The translations under genes were made by a program, and so were the position numbers. DNA of 64,000 bases from the NCBI RefSeq assembly GCF_028009165.1, contig NW_026611617.1, forward strand, positions 568,001 to 632,000, written 5' to 3'. Shown one piece after another: positions 42,396-52,650 of the stretch (the stretch's first letter is position 1; the number at the start of each line of letters is the position of its first letter). Below the pieces are notes generated by a model. That model did no database searches, was not told where the DNA came from, and was given only the letters and a program-made list of their open reading frames with translations. This stretch comes from Akanthomyces muscarius (Eukaryota; Ascomycota; Sordariomycetes; Hypocreales; Cordycipitaceae).

Positions 42396-44891
42396 TTAGT
42401 TGCCTCTAGAGTCGGCCTTTTTCTGGCGCACCTGATGCTTGCGCTCGGTGAGCCTTTGTTGCATGCCGTCTCTTCCACCGGCGCCTCCATCGCCCTTGAA
42501 CTTGTCCATCAGGGGCTTCCTGTCTCTGCGACCTCGATCACCGCGGCCGCGATCACCACCACGGCCTCTGTCGCCACGGCCGCGGCCACCACGTCCTCCA
42601 TCACCACCACGGCCTCGGTCACCACGATCTCTGTCACCACGGTCACCACTACGGCCGCGATCACCACGACCACGAGAACCACCACGGCCGCGGTCACCAC
42701 GGCCACGGAAACCACCACGACCACCATCACCGTCGCGACCTCTGCTCTCGCCACGATCTCTGCTGTCAAAACCACCTCTTCCACCCCTGCCGCCAAAGGC
42801 TCCTCGTCCGCCTCGGCCTCCACGGTCGCCTCGGCCGCCACGATCGCCTCGGCCGCCACGATCGCCTCTGCCACCACGGCCACCTCTCCCGCCACGGGAA
42901 CTGCTGTCGCGCTCACCCTCATCCTTGTGGAAGCGCGGCTTGCCATTGGCAATGTCCTCTCTTACTTGCCGAGACTTTTCTTCGTTCATTCTTCTGCGCT
43001 GCACGACTTGTGCATTCTCAATCGCAAACTCTGCGACTAAACGCTTCTTCTTGCCCTCCTCCACATCGTCCATCTGGTGGCCATTCAGGAATCGCAGACC
43101 CATCAGAGCCCAATGGTGAGACACGTATTCGATGAAGCCATAGCCACGACTCTTGCCAGCGCCAGTGTCTTCATTAATCTTGGTGCCCTGGGTGCTCTCG
43201 AAAACAATCTTGGCTTGGCGCACGATACCCTTGCCTTTCGCTCTTCGCTGCTGCTCCTTTTCCTTGGCGTCCTTGCCATCTCTGGCATTCTCTTCCTTGG
43301 ACAGTGGCTCGCGAATGCCCTGCTTGACATCCTGCGCAAATCCCACGACAGCTTTACGTGCCAGCTCTTTGAGTTCTTTAGAGCCAATGTCCTTGGGAAT
43401 GTTTCGTAGGGCGATACGTGTGAGACTGATGTGCAGGGTAGGGTTGCCCTGCACGAGCTTCTTTCTTTGCGCCGCGCTGGCCTGTCGCATTCGGATCTCG
43501 GGCAGACTCAGCAGGTTGTAGATGGGCGAGTTGGTGCCGATGCCGCCTTCGGCAAGAAGATAGAGTCGTCTCTTGTCCTTTTCTCTTCGCTTGGCCAACG
43601 AGCTCTCTGCCAAGTTGCTGGCCTCGGCACGGTTCACGGCCTGGGCTACGCTGAGAAGACGACCGTCGAGGGTGTATCTTCCGGTAGGGTCAAGGTTGTC
43701 GTCATGGAGAATGGATTTCTTGCCCGAGGCAGCCGGCTCCTGTCCGCGTGGGGCCTCCTTGATACATGTCTTGGCCTCCTCTCCATCGAAGAAGCAAACA
43801 AATCCAGTTCCAGCGGGGCGGTCCGTAGCTTTGTCCATTACGACACGAGCATATCGAACATTGCCAAAGCTGCTGAAGAAGGTCTTGAGCTGCTCGTCGT
43901 TGGTGGTGAATGGGAGGTTGCGGACAAAGATTGTCGTAGAATTGTCAGATGAGTTGTTGCGTTCCTCTTTTCTCTTTGTTTCTTCTTCATCCTCTTCCTC
44001 GTCATCTTCATCCACAATGTTTTGCATATGGTTCTTCATGAAGTTTTCCAGGTCGGCATTGAGCTGACCCTCTTCTTGGTCTTGAGCGGGATCTTCATCC
44101 TCGTCTTCGTCTTGGTCGTCTTTATCCTCGTCGTCTTCTTCGTCATCGTCATCTTGGTCGTCTTCAGCTTCAGATTCTCCTTCAGAGCTGGTCGCGTCGT
44201 CGGCTTGCTGCTGATCCCATGTGGTCTTGTCGACGGCCCAGTCAACAGCCAGAGTTCTGCCGTCGATTTCTTTGCCGTTGATGCCTTCGAGTGCGTTTTC
44301 GGCATTCTTCTTTCCTCGGAGGGTAACAAAACCGAAACCCTTGAGCTTTCCTTTGTTCTTGGGCAGATCCGCAAACTTGACCTTGCCGTAGCTTCGGAAA
44401 AGATGGCCAAGCTGCTCCGAGTTGCGGATGGTCCAGGGCAAGTTACGGACAATCAACTTTGGCGTCGGCTCGAATTCGGGCTTGCCGGGCTTCTGACGAG
44501 GTTCGGCACCCTCGGCGGCTTCTTTTCTTTGTCTGGGCTCGGCCACTTCGACTCGAATGCTTCTGCCGTCCCAATGCTTCTTGTCGAAAACGGTCTGGGC
44601 CTGCTTGGCGTCGTCGGCGTCCGCCAAAGTCACGAAACCGAATCCACGAGATTCCTTTGTCTGCTGATCAACAACAACGGTTGCGTGCTTGACGGGGAAA
44701 TATTCAGAAAAGAATTCGGCAAGGCTTTCGTTTGTCACGTTTGGGGGAAGCGATCGAACGAAAAGAGATCTGCGCTCTTCTGTACGGGCTTTCTTTGGCG
44801 CGGGAGCAGCAACAGTCTCGGAGTCTGGCATTGCTGCCAGGGCCTCCTCGATTTCAGGCCGCAGCCTCTTTTTGCTATCCTCGGCACTCAT
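42396..44891 (-). CDS. NOP4: Nucleolar RNA-binding protein Nop4 (RBM28 homologue)
   Basis: Ribosome-biogenesis factor for the 60S subunit, acting on pre-rRNA in the nucleolus. Single exon of 831 aa from the ATG at 44891 (MSAEDSKKRLRPEIEEAL). Four RRMs: about 42-118 (SLFVRSLPPNVT...GFGFVTLAD), about 150-225 (KLIVRNLPWTIRN), about 330-430 (TIFVRNLPFTTNDEQL) and about 505-625 (RIALRNIPKDIGSKEL). A long Asp/Glu-rich stretch with EEDEEETKRK separates RRM2 from RRM3. The C-terminus (about 665-790) is an unusually long RGG/RGD-rich tract, more like fibrillarin-type domains than yeast Nop4. The frame is open above the ATG but has none there. Head-to-head with the condensin gene. Confidence 0.92.
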   Translation of the reverse strand: MSAEDSKKRLRPEIEEALAAMPDSETVAAPAPKKARTEERRSLFVRSLPPNVTNESLAEFFSEYFPVKHATVVVDQQTKESRGFGFVTLADADDAKQAQTVFDKKHWDGRSIRVEVAEPRQRKEAAEGAEPRQKPGKPEFEPTPKLIVRNLPWTIRNSEQLGHLFRSYGKVKFADLPKNKGKLKGFGFVTLRGKKNAENALEGINGKEIDGRTLAVDWAVDKTTWDQQQADDATSSEGESEAEDDQDDDDEEDDEDKDDQDEDEDEDPAQDQEEGQLNADLENFMKNHMQNIVDEDDEEEDEEETKRKEERNNSSDNSTTIFVRNLPFTTNDEQLKTFFSSFGNVRYARVVMDKATDRPAGTGFVCFFDGEEAKTCIKEAPRGQEPAASGKKSILHDDNLDPTGRYTLDGRLLSVAQAVNRAEASNLAESSLAKRREKDKRRLYLLAEGGIGTNSPIYNLLSLPEIRMRQASAAQRKKLVQGNPTLHISLTRIALRNIPKDIGSKELKELARKAVVGFAQDVKQGIREPLSKEENARDGKDAKEKEQQRRAKGKGIVRQAKIVFESTQGTKINEDTGAGKSRGYGFIEYVSHHWALMGLRFLNGHQMDDVEEGKKKRLVAEFAIENAQVVQRRRMNEEKSRQVREDIANGKPRFHKDEGERDSSSRGGRGGRGGRGDRGGRGDRGGRGDRGGRGGRGAFGGRGGRGGFDSRDRGESRGRDGDGGRGGFRGRGDRGRGGSRGRGDRGRSGDRGDRDRGDRGRGGDGGRGGRGRGDRGRGGDRGRGDRGRRDRKPLMDKFKGDGGAGGRDGMQQRLTERKHQVRQKKADSRGN

Positions 44892-45169
44892 TTTGTCAGT
44901 CGTTATAACGCAACGAAGACTCTGCTCTCGAATTGATGGCGCCAATTGATGGTCGACCAAAAAAAAAGTCCCAGGACCCACCGACTCCCCAAAGTGGCAT
45001 ATCTTATCGCACGTGCAGACCAATTAAACAAGTTGCGCTATTCCTAAAGTGGAACACTGTTGACTTGCGTCCGGTGACAACGCGCCGCGATCCAAACAAG
45101 TCCAGGTGGGTGCTTTTGCATTGTCATCATCACTACTGTACCGACACGGACGCCTTGTAGATATTCGAA
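44892..45169. promoter_or_regulatory. Short bidirectional promoter, NOP4 / condensin
   Basis: Only 278 bp separate the start codons of the two divergent genes, so promoter elements must be shared. A GTCGACC site (44954-44960) next to a run of A's (44961-44968) is visible; no named motif is claimed. Confidence 0.6.
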
Positions 45170-48100
45170 ATGCCATCAAGAGCGTCGACAGCACGCTCCA
45201 CCCGGCCTTCTTCTGCGGGTGGCCGCAAACGCTCGAATTCGGCATTGGGCGGGAGAGTCCCCTCCGTCTCCCGTGCCTCACCTGCCCCCGCCGCCGAGTT
45301 TGTCGACACCCCGGATAATGATTTGAGACTGAAGGTTGGCCCAATCTTCCGGGACGCGCAACGCAACACTGCAACACACCGAAAGCTGGCCGTCACCCTC
45401 CGAAAGATTCATGAAGCTTGCTGCTACGAGACGCCGGACCAAAAGACGACTGACAATGACTTTGACGAAAAGGCCTTCAACACCGAGTTCATCCGCTGTG
45501 TCTTGAAAGTCATGCCAGTAAAGAAGACTGAGAGTGTGGGCGAAAAGTCTATCCGCTTTATTGGCTTCTACCTGCGACACTCGAATGATAAAGATAACGA
45601 GCTTCTGGGCGACATGGCCGACGACGCCAGCCATATGCCGGAAACACCAAGCACACGATTGATATCCGACTTGATGGAAGCCGTCGTCCCTCTCATGATT
45701 GCAAAGGACAAGTTTGTCCGCTACCGGTCGACACAGCTGCTCTCGCAGATTATCAACTCTCTCGATGCGCTTGATGACAACCTGTTCCAGTCCCTCCGCC
45801 ACGCGCTTTTGAAGAGAATTCGCGACAAAGAGGCCATGGTCCGCGTTCAGGCAGTCCTCGGGCTTGGCCGCCTCGTCGGTAACCAGTCCGACGGCCTCAC
45901 CAACTCGGAAGACAGCGATGCCGACCAGGAGTCTGGCTTGCTGGAGAAGCTTCTTCAGGTGCTGCAAAATGACCCCAGTGCCGACGTTCGCCGTTCACTG
46001 CTGGTCAACCTTCCGATTCTCCCGAATACTCTCCCATACCTGCTTGAGCGTGCCAGGGATCAAGATGCGGCGACGCGTAGGGCAGTCTACTCGCGCTTGC
46101 TTCCTGCCCTCGGTGATTTTCGCCACCTGTCTCTCTCTATGCGAGAAAAGCTTCTGCGTTGGGGTCTCCGGGATAGAGACGAGAATGTGCGCAAAGCTGC
46201 TGGAAGGCTTTTCAGAGATCGATGGATTGAGGACTGCGCAGGAACTGCCCAGCAAGAGAACCCCACCCCTAGCTTCGATGGCCTGCTCGAGCTCCTTGAG
46301 CGAGTCGATGTTATCAACTCGGGCGTTGAAAATGGCGTCGCACTTGAGGCAATGTCTGGTTTCTGGGAAGGCCGGCCCGACTACCGTGAAGCCATCAGCT
46401 TTGACGACGCATTCTGGGAGACCCTCACTGCCGAATCTGCCTTTCTCGCTCGCAGCTTCAATGACTTTTGCCGAAAAGAGGGCAACGGAAAGTACGAATC
46501 GCTGGTCGAAGAGAAACTTCCCGAAGTCACCAAGGTCGCCTACTTCCTTGAGCGTTATCTGAATGCCCTGATAGAAACACTGCGCAGAGCAGAAGACGCT
46601 GGTGAGGAGGAAGATGAAGCCGCGACCGTGGAGCAAGAGTTTATTGCTGAACAACTACTTCACATTGCGCTGTCTCTTGACTACTCTGATGAAGTAGGTC
46701 GACGTAAGATGTTCACCTTGCTCCGCCAAGCCTTGTCGATTCCCGAGCTTCCCGACGAGGTGACCAAGCTCACCATCGAGACTCTGCACTACATTTGCTC
46801 CCCCGATGCCGCCGGCGAGCGTGAGTTTTGCAGCATCGTCCTCGAATCGGTTGCCGACGTTCACGACACAATCTTGGACGATCTTCCCGCCGACGATGTC
46901 GACGACAGTTTCCACTCTGCGCGGTCTGAAGTCAGCGGCATGAGCATGTCATCTGGTGGCAAGCGTGGCAAGGAGCTGAGCGAGGAAGATGCCCGTGCCA
47001 AGGCAGTTAAGGAGATTGTCATCAACATGAAGTGTTTGCACATTGTTCAATGCATGCTTAGCCACATTTCGGGCAATCTCAAGGACAATGCCGACCTGGT
47101 CTCCATGCTTAACAACTTGGTTGTTCCGGCGGTGCGCAGCCACGAAGCACCTGTCCGCGAACGTGGCCTGGTCTGCCTGGGTCTCTGTGCGCTCCAGGAC
47201 CGCTCCCTAGCAGAGGAGAACCTGAGCCTGTTTATTCACTTCTTTAGCAAAGGACACTCGGCGCTTCAAGTCACTTCACTGCACATTCTGACCGACACTC
47301 TCAATGTCCACGGAGCGCACCTGTTTGCTTCCACGCCGGCACTCCTCAAGGTGTACGTCAAGGCTGTGAAGAGCGGCTCCAGAGCACCAGAAGTGCAAGC
47401 CGCCGCCGTCATGGCAGTCTCCAAGCTTCTGCTTGGCCGCGTGGTGAGCGACGAAGAGGCATGCCAGGAGCTCCTCAAATCGCTCGTCGTTGCTTATTTT
47501 GACCCAACTTCGGCTGGAAACCAGACGGTGCGCCAGGCTCTTAACTACTTTTTACCCGTCTTTTGCTACTCCAGAGCCACCAACCAAGAGCTGATGCGCA
47601 GCATTGCTCTCCCCGCTCTCCACACCCTACTCAACGTCCGCGAAGGCCTAGAGGACGATGATGAAGCCGACATTGAGGAGGACATGGTCAGCATGCCGGC
47701 CATCGGCGCCTGTCTTGTCGACTGGACAGACCCTCGCAAGGTCTACAGCCCCACCAGCCTACTCGAGTCGGAAAAGAAGGGCATCAACGGCGATGTCCAT
47801 CTTGAGTTGGCCCTCGACATTATGGACAGGCTACACAGCAATGTCACCAGTAAGTTGCCTCCCTCGCATGCTCGGCCAGCACTGACCAATTTGACAGAGG
47901 AAGAGAAGAAGCTCGTTGCCGGACTGCTGAGCAAGCTGTACATTTCGTCCGGCTCCTCTTCCGACAAGCTTCGAGAGACATACGAGGAGGTCTGCATCGC
48001 CGTGGAAGAGGGCGTCGTGACGGACGCGCCAAGCAAGAATGCTCTCTACAAGGTTCACGTGAGCTTGGGCAAGATTGTCAATGCACTGGACGAGCAGCAA

Positions 48101-48280
48101 CCGCAGCGCAGCAGCCGCAGCATCTCGGCCGTGCCAGAGCAGCAATTTTCTGAAAAGGCCGTCTCGGAAGAGCCCGTCATCAAGGAAGAGGACGAGGACA
48201 GCGACAGCACGGTCATTGCCAAGCACAACACAAGTACGCCATCCCATGCCACGACTTCTGACGAGGAAATGGACGAGTAA
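45170..48280 (+). CDS. Condensin complex subunit 3, CAP-G/Cnd3
   Basis: HEAT-repeat subunit of condensin (Ycg1/Cnd3), needed for mitotic chromosome compaction. Exons 45170-47849 and 47898-48280 give 1020 aa. A disordered Ser/Arg-rich N-terminus leads into HEAT repeats (VRYRSTQLLSQIINSLDAL, VRVQAVLGLGRLVGNQSD, ADVRRSLLVNLPILP, NVRKAAGRLFRDRWIED). An acidic loop (DDDEADIEED) and the Cnd3 C-terminal domain (CLHIVQCMLSHISGNLKDN, ALQVTSLHILTDTL) follow. The 48-nt intron (47850-47897: GTAAGT, CTGAC, ACAG) is a multiple of three without a stop, so an unspliced reading gains 16 residues; splicing gives NVT-K-EEKKLVAGLL, which fits better. The end is acidic with DEEMDE. Confidence 0.95.
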   Translation: MPSRASTARSTRPSSAGGRKRSNSALGGRVPSVSRASPAPAAEFVDTPDNDLRLKVGPIFRDAQRNTATHRKLAVTLRKIHEACCYETPDQKTTDNDFDEKAFNTEFIRCVLKVMPVKKTESVGEKSIRFIGFYLRHSNDKDNELLGDMADDASHMPETPSTRLISDLMEAVVPLMIAKDKFVRYRSTQLLSQIINSLDALDDNLFQSLRHALLKRIRDKEAMVRVQAVLGLGRLVGNQSDGLTNSEDSDADQESGLLEKLLQVLQNDPSADVRRSLLVNLPILPNTLPYLLERARDQDAATRRAVYSRLLPALGDFRHLSLSMREKLLRWGLRDRDENVRKAAGRLFRDRWIEDCAGTAQQENPTPSFDGLLELLERVDVINSGVENGVALEAMSGFWEGRPDYREAISFDDAFWETLTAESAFLARSFNDFCRKEGNGKYESLVEEKLPEVTKVAYFLERYLNALIETLRRAEDAGEEEDEAATVEQEFIAEQLLHIALSLDYSDEVGRRKMFTLLRQALSIPELPDEVTKLTIETLHYICSPDAAGEREFCSIVLESVADVHDTILDDLPADDVDDSFHSARSEVSGMSMSSGGKRGKELSEEDARAKAVKEIVINMKCLHIVQCMLSHISGNLKDNADLVSMLNNLVVPAVRSHEAPVRERGLVCLGLCALQDRSLAEENLSLFIHFFSKGHSALQVTSLHILTDTLNVHGAHLFASTPALLKVYVKAVKSGSRAPEVQAAAVMAVSKLLLGRVVSDEEACQELLKSLVVAYFDPTSAGNQTVRQALNYFLPVFCYSRATNQELMRSIALPALHTLLNVREGLEDDDEADIEEDMVSMPAIGACLVDWTDPRKVYSPTSLLESEKKGINGDVHLELALDIMDRLHSNVTSKLPPSHARPALTNLTEEEKKLVAGLLSKLYISSGSSSDKLRETYEEVCIAVEEGVVTDAPSKNALYKVHVSLGKIVNALDEQQPQRSSRSISAVPEQQFSEKAVSEEPVIKEEDEDSDSTVIAKHNTSTPSHATTSDEEMDE

Positions 48281-49325
48281 AGAAGTTTTGTATTGGCGCC
48301 TTTTTCTGGATGATTTTTTGTATGAAATTATGAGACCGGGGGTGTTGGGTATATCAAGGTCCTGGTGGCTGCGTATCTAATTAGTATTTTATTCCTGTTT
48401 TTGAGAACGAGCCGCCCTTTACTTTTACGCTATTCTTGAATGAATGTTTAACACGAATTTAATTACTTGGCTTCCCATCCAAAAGCTCGTGGGCACGTCT
48501 TCTGGGATGGCGTGTCAACTGTTGAAGATGCTGCGCGGCGGCGGAACACAAGTCACTGCTCTAAGAAATTGCTGGTTTAATGCAGAGTTATGCACGGCGT
48601 CCATCTAGCATCATGAGTTCCCCGCAACGCTGCATGAATGAGATTCTGTATAGCGGGGCAAGAATGACATTCGCAGGGGTCCTCAGCCCCAGCGGTTGCA
48701 TGGTGATTGGCCTGTTCAGAATGATTCATCCTCCATCATCCCGTTTAGTCTCTAGCGTTTTCGGGCCATGTTGCAGGCGAAAACACCGAGGCTAGTGCTA
48801 AGAGTAGTCTAGAAATGAATCATGGCCTACTCAGCTGCTGTAGTGATGCAACCTCCGTTTTCCGTATGCAACTCGTGTTACTTGTAGGCTACCCATGCTG
48901 AGTTGAAGTGCCGTGGATGAATCACACTCGACAGTAGATGTCGCAGCCGCAATAACTGCAGATAGACCTCTGGGATGATAAAGTTTATATAATAGATGGG
49001 CGTTGGGAAATAGAAGTATCATGAATAAATAAATCAAGCCACCACTGGGCGTCAAGTCTCATCAAGTTTGCAAGGTGAGCAAATACTCGTCTTGTCCTAC
49101 CACTGTCCGTTGATCACCATGATGGACAAAATCTACACCTTCAGAAAGCTATTCATTCTGCACAGCTGTGAGGAATTGTTTGAACCGACATCGTCTGAGC
49201 AATCAAGGGGCATAAGAAAGAGAAATGTAATTGAATGAGTGAACTCTTATAAAACAACATCAACTTAAAATACACATCCCGCCGAACAATCCTCCAATGA
49301 GAAAACGAAATAGAAAAAGAAGAAG
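48281..49325. other. Convergent 3' region condensin / bZIP
   Basis: About 1.05 kb with no supported gene, AT-rich at both ends, with several AATAAA-like strings on the minus strand near 49020-49030. Probably terminators only. Confidence 0.45.
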
Positions 49326-50105
49326 CTAACTTTCCACCAACATTCCAGGGTTTGCCAATTTCAACATCTCTCTCAAAGCGGCCGTCTCGGCTTCTTGCTT
49401 GGCCAGCTGGATACGCAGCTCGTCTCGCTCGCGCTTGATATCGGTGACCTCGACCTCGAGCTCCGAGATGCGGTCGAGCTTCTTTTGCCTGTACTTTTGC
49501 GCGGCGACCTTGTTGCGCTGCCTCTTGAGCGCCACCTCCGGGTCGACGTGCTTTCGTCGCCCGCCGGTGCCTGGGTGGGCGGCGCCGGCGGCAGCAGCAT
49601 TCGTCGACGTCGCGGGCGTCGGGTGCGCGCTGAAGCCGCCACTGCTCCCGGTGCTGCTCACCGTCGGCGGGTTGCTGTCGAACACGCCAAAGCCAGACCA
49701 GTCGGCCGGGGGGATCATGGGCGCGGGCGCGAGCACGGGCAGGTCGGGCACGACATTGGACGTGAGGGCGGCCGTGGCGGCGGCTGTGGTTATGGCCTGC
49801 TGCAGCTCCTCGTCCAGGGTCCAGTCGAGGTCGGCCAGCTCGGGGCTGGTGTCAAACAGGGCATCATGGTTGATGTCCGGCGGCGACCACCACGAGGGAT
49901 CTTCGAGATTGGCAAATTGTTCCGGAAAGAATAATGGTTCGAGGGCTCCTCCTCCTCCAGCTTCGTTCCCCCAGGCAGACCGAGAAAGATTCCCGACATG
50001 CCCTTCAAAGGAGGATGAGCTGGCGGGAACAGCATGCGCTTGCGCTGAATGCTGATCCCATTGTCTCAGGTTATGGTTGGCCTCGTGCGCGAGGCCAAGC
50101 TGCTG
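49326..50105 (-). CDS. bZIP transcription factor, 5' exon not certain
   Basis: The main exon codes 259 aa and begins exactly after a poly-T/TAG acceptor (minus strand, TTTTTTTTTTTAG|CAGCAG). An in-frame stop is part of that acceptor and there is no in-frame ATG before the bZIP region, so the start codon must be in an upstream exon. One candidate is an ATG|GTAAGG at about 50602-50610, which would make an intron of about 490 nt. The C-terminal 80 residues are a bZIP: basic region ALKRQRNKVAAQKYRQKKLD, then a leucine zipper (ISELEVEVTDIKRERDELRI). The N-terminal part is acidic and aromatic (EPLFFPEQFANLEDPSWWSP), like an activation domain. The basic region differs from Gcn4/Cpc1 (NTAAARKSR type); the target genes are unknown. 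Confidence 0.85.
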   Translation of the reverse strand, partial: QQLGLAHEANHNLRQWDQHSAQAHAVPASSSSFEGHVGNLSRSAWGNEAGGGGALEPLFFPEQFANLEDPSWWSPPDINHDALFDTSPELADLDWTLDEELQQAITTAAATAALTSNVVPDLPVLAPAPMIPPADWSGFGVFDSNPPTVSSTGSSGGFSAHPTPATSTNAAAAGAAHPGTGGRRKHVDPEVALKRQRNKVAAQKYRQKKLDRISELEVEVTDIKRERDELRIQLAKQEAETAALREMLKLANPGMLVES

Positions 50106-51505
50106 CTAAAAAAAAAAAGTGTAGAGGGTGAGAGGTTGGTGGTGATGGAGGAAAGGAGAAAGGGTATCAATTGGACGAGCAGGACGGGCGTCTTTAAGTG
50201 CCCCTCGGTGCGCCCGCAAGGCCCGTTATCCCGGTTGCATTATTGCGGATACTCGTAGCGCCCGCACAAAGTTTGCCTTGTCTCCCAGACGGGCAGGGAC
50301 CGCCAAATCCTCGCTGCGTAATTGGCTGGCTCTACTAGCCTGCTGTATGTTTTACACATCTGAGTCATAGTCATGGTTTTGTGCAAAGTTTGTGCATGCC
50401 CCTCAGAAGTGTCAAATCCACATCCACCAGCTAGCTACACCATCCACTACCACCGAGCCAACACTCTATCCATACACGAGTGAAGAATGGTGAGAATTTG
50501 TATATTCATCTGAGCTCCTGTTGTATCCCACTTGACGTGCTGGTTAGGAATGTAAGACAGTCCCGGATTCCCATGCCGCCTGTCATTCAGCTCGTCCTTA
50601 CCATGTACGTCAATGATCCATTACCCTGGAGTCGGGTTGTATCGGCAATCAAGCGCTGAACCTCTCGGACGAGCTCGCACTGCTATTTTGCTGGGTAAAT
50701 AATTAAACTGTGGTCAGTCAGAGCCGTTTATTCGGATATTGGAGTATACTGTGGTGCGGTGTCTATGGCTAGAGAACCACCCCCCCCCCCCCCCCCGCCG
50801 CAACATAAAATTCAATAGCACCGCGCGAAAGCGACAACATCAGTCTTCGCAACATTATACAAAGAGTGTACTTGTGACAAGCTAGCGACAAAAGCCCACA
50901 TTTTATGGGTTTCTGCTGATTGAAAAGATATAATAAAGCGACTAAGCAAAAATGAACGACGTCGACAGCAAACTCAGCATCGGTGAGTAAACACGAACGC
51001 AGAATCCCACAAGCGCTCGTAGCTTCGGAGTGAACGGACTAGGTTGCATTAATTATCCACCGCATGCTGAAGCCACTTGAGCCTTTGTCCTCACCAGTGC
51101 CATTTGCACGCAACACATTACGAGCCCGAGAAGGGCCGGTTTGCAGGAGCAGCATACTAGTCTGCCATCTGCCCACCTCTCCCGTCCCATTTCAGCCAGC
51201 CCCGATTCACGAGATCCCCAAAACTGGGGATGGCATGGAGATGCACTACTGGTAAGCTTACGGTCGCAACCAAACCAATAGGAACACTTGGCAAGGCAAG
51301 ATATTTTTGGCAACGCATGCACATGTTGACTGCCGGCATGACGTTGCATCATCGCGAGGTGGTATGGCCGGCCGAACCCCGAACAGCCCCTCATGGCCAG
51401 TGTGACGAGCGAATGCAGGGCCCAGACGATCAGTCGACTTATAAACATGTCCCGACGAGTATCAAAAGTCGCTGATGCTGCAAAAACCACTGATACAACG
51501 CCACT
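50106..51505. other. Divergent upstream region of bZIP and GH93-like genes
   Basis: 1.4 kb. It probably includes the first bZIP exon. It also holds a 17-nt C-run (50780-50796) and two possible plus-strand mini-genes with ATG followed by splice donors (50487 and 50952). The promoter of the secreted hydrolase is at the right end, with TATAAA at 51440. Confidence 0.5.
51440..51445 (+). promoter_or_regulatory. TATA box of the GH93-like gene
   Basis: TATAAA, 61 bp before the start codon at 51506. Confidence 0.55.
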
Positions 51506-52650
51506 ATGCTATCCAATCTGTTTTCGACAGCCTTGTTGGCAATCGCAACTCTGCAAAGCCATGTTTCCGCCAGTCCCACAGACATGGTGCCTCGCGCCGC
51601 GGCCGTCTCCCACGATGGGCCGCAAGTTGTTGTAGATCCTGCCGGCGTCTACATGCGAGTCACACGTCTGCACGACGGCAGTCTGCTGGGCGGCTACGCA
51701 GCTGGTGACGGCTCCAACAAGGTGCTGCGCGTCACCAAATCCACTGATGAGGGTACCTCGTGGAAAGTGATTGGAGCAGTTGACAGTCAGCCCTCTGTCT
51801 CGCACGACCTGGACAACGCGTTCCCTCTACAGCTTCCTGGCGGCCGCATTGTCTTTGCGTTCCGAAATCACGATCTCGACGGCAACAAAAAGCCTACATA
51901 CTTTCGACTTACTGTATGCTACTCGGACGATGGCGGTGTCAGCTGGAAGTATCTCTCGCAGATTGACGAGCGGGCCAAGAACGGCGTAAACGGCCTTTGG
52001 GAACCGTTTCTGAGGAACGCAAGGGACGGCTCTCTACAGGCCTACTACTCCTCGGAAAACAGTGGCGGCGATCAGGATAATCTGATGCGAATCTCTCGTG
52101 ATGGTGGAAAGACTTGGTCTGGACCCCGCCCTGTGTCTGGTGTTGATCGAGATGGAACCCGCGATGGCATGACGGGCGTTGCCGAAGTCAACGACAATGG
52201 CAGACTCATGTGCGTGTTATCAATGGCGAGTGGAAATTTTTACTAATGTTTGCGCGTTGTAGTTGCGTTTTCGAAAACACAGAGGCAGGCTACTTTACCG
52301 TCGACGCCGTGTACTCCGACGACGACGGCCTCACCTGGCAGCAGGGGAACCGCCAGCGCATCTACACGGCCGCGAACCGCCGCGAGGCTGGCGCGCCCTC
52401 CGTGATCAACGTCGGTGACACTCTTGTCGTCGACTTCATGACCAACGAGAACACGAATACCCCCCAGCTCGATGGTGGACAGATGAAGGTTGTCACGAGC
52501 ACCGACGGCGGCAAGAGCTGGGGCGGCGCTACGGTGACTGGCGAGGCGGGCTCGCACTGGCCTGGCATGGTTGCTCTCAACAATAATGGATTTCTGGCAC
52601 TCTACTCGCAGAATGGCCATGGACTTGTTAGCCAGAAGTACCGTGTGTAG
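51506..52650 (+). CDS. Secreted BNR/Asp-box hydrolase, GH93-like (exo-arabinanase type)
   Basis: Exons 51506-52209 and 52263-52650 give 363 aa. A signal peptide covers about residues 1-22 (MLSNLFSTALLAIATLQSHV). The mature part is a sialidase-fold six-bladed propeller with Asp-box motifs S-x-D-x-G-x-T/S-W: STDEGTSW, SDDGGVSW, SRDGGKTW, SDDDGLTW and STDGGKSW. GLWEPFLRNARDGSLQAYYS and ENSGGDQDNLMRISRDGG match the fungal GH93 pattern (release of arabinobiose from arabinan). A bacterial-type GH33 sialidase is less likely because the Arg-triad context is not evident. The protein would be secreted and act on plant cell-wall polysaccharide; the substrate is inferred. Confidence 0.88.

Noticed and set aside
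42363..43119. Thr/Pro-rich open frames on the plus strand, 225-226 codons
   Set aside because: They are antisense readings of the RGG-repeat region of NOP4; the low-complexity composition follows from the repeat codons.
50780..50796. 17-nt C homopolymer
   Set aside because: Most likely a plain mononucleotide run, possibly with length error from sequencing; no function inferred.
50952..50990. Resemblance of MNDVDSKLSI to the MSDIN leader of mushroom cyclic peptide precursors
   Set aside because: Only a few residues are alike, that family belongs to basidiomycetes, and no core or recognition tail is present.
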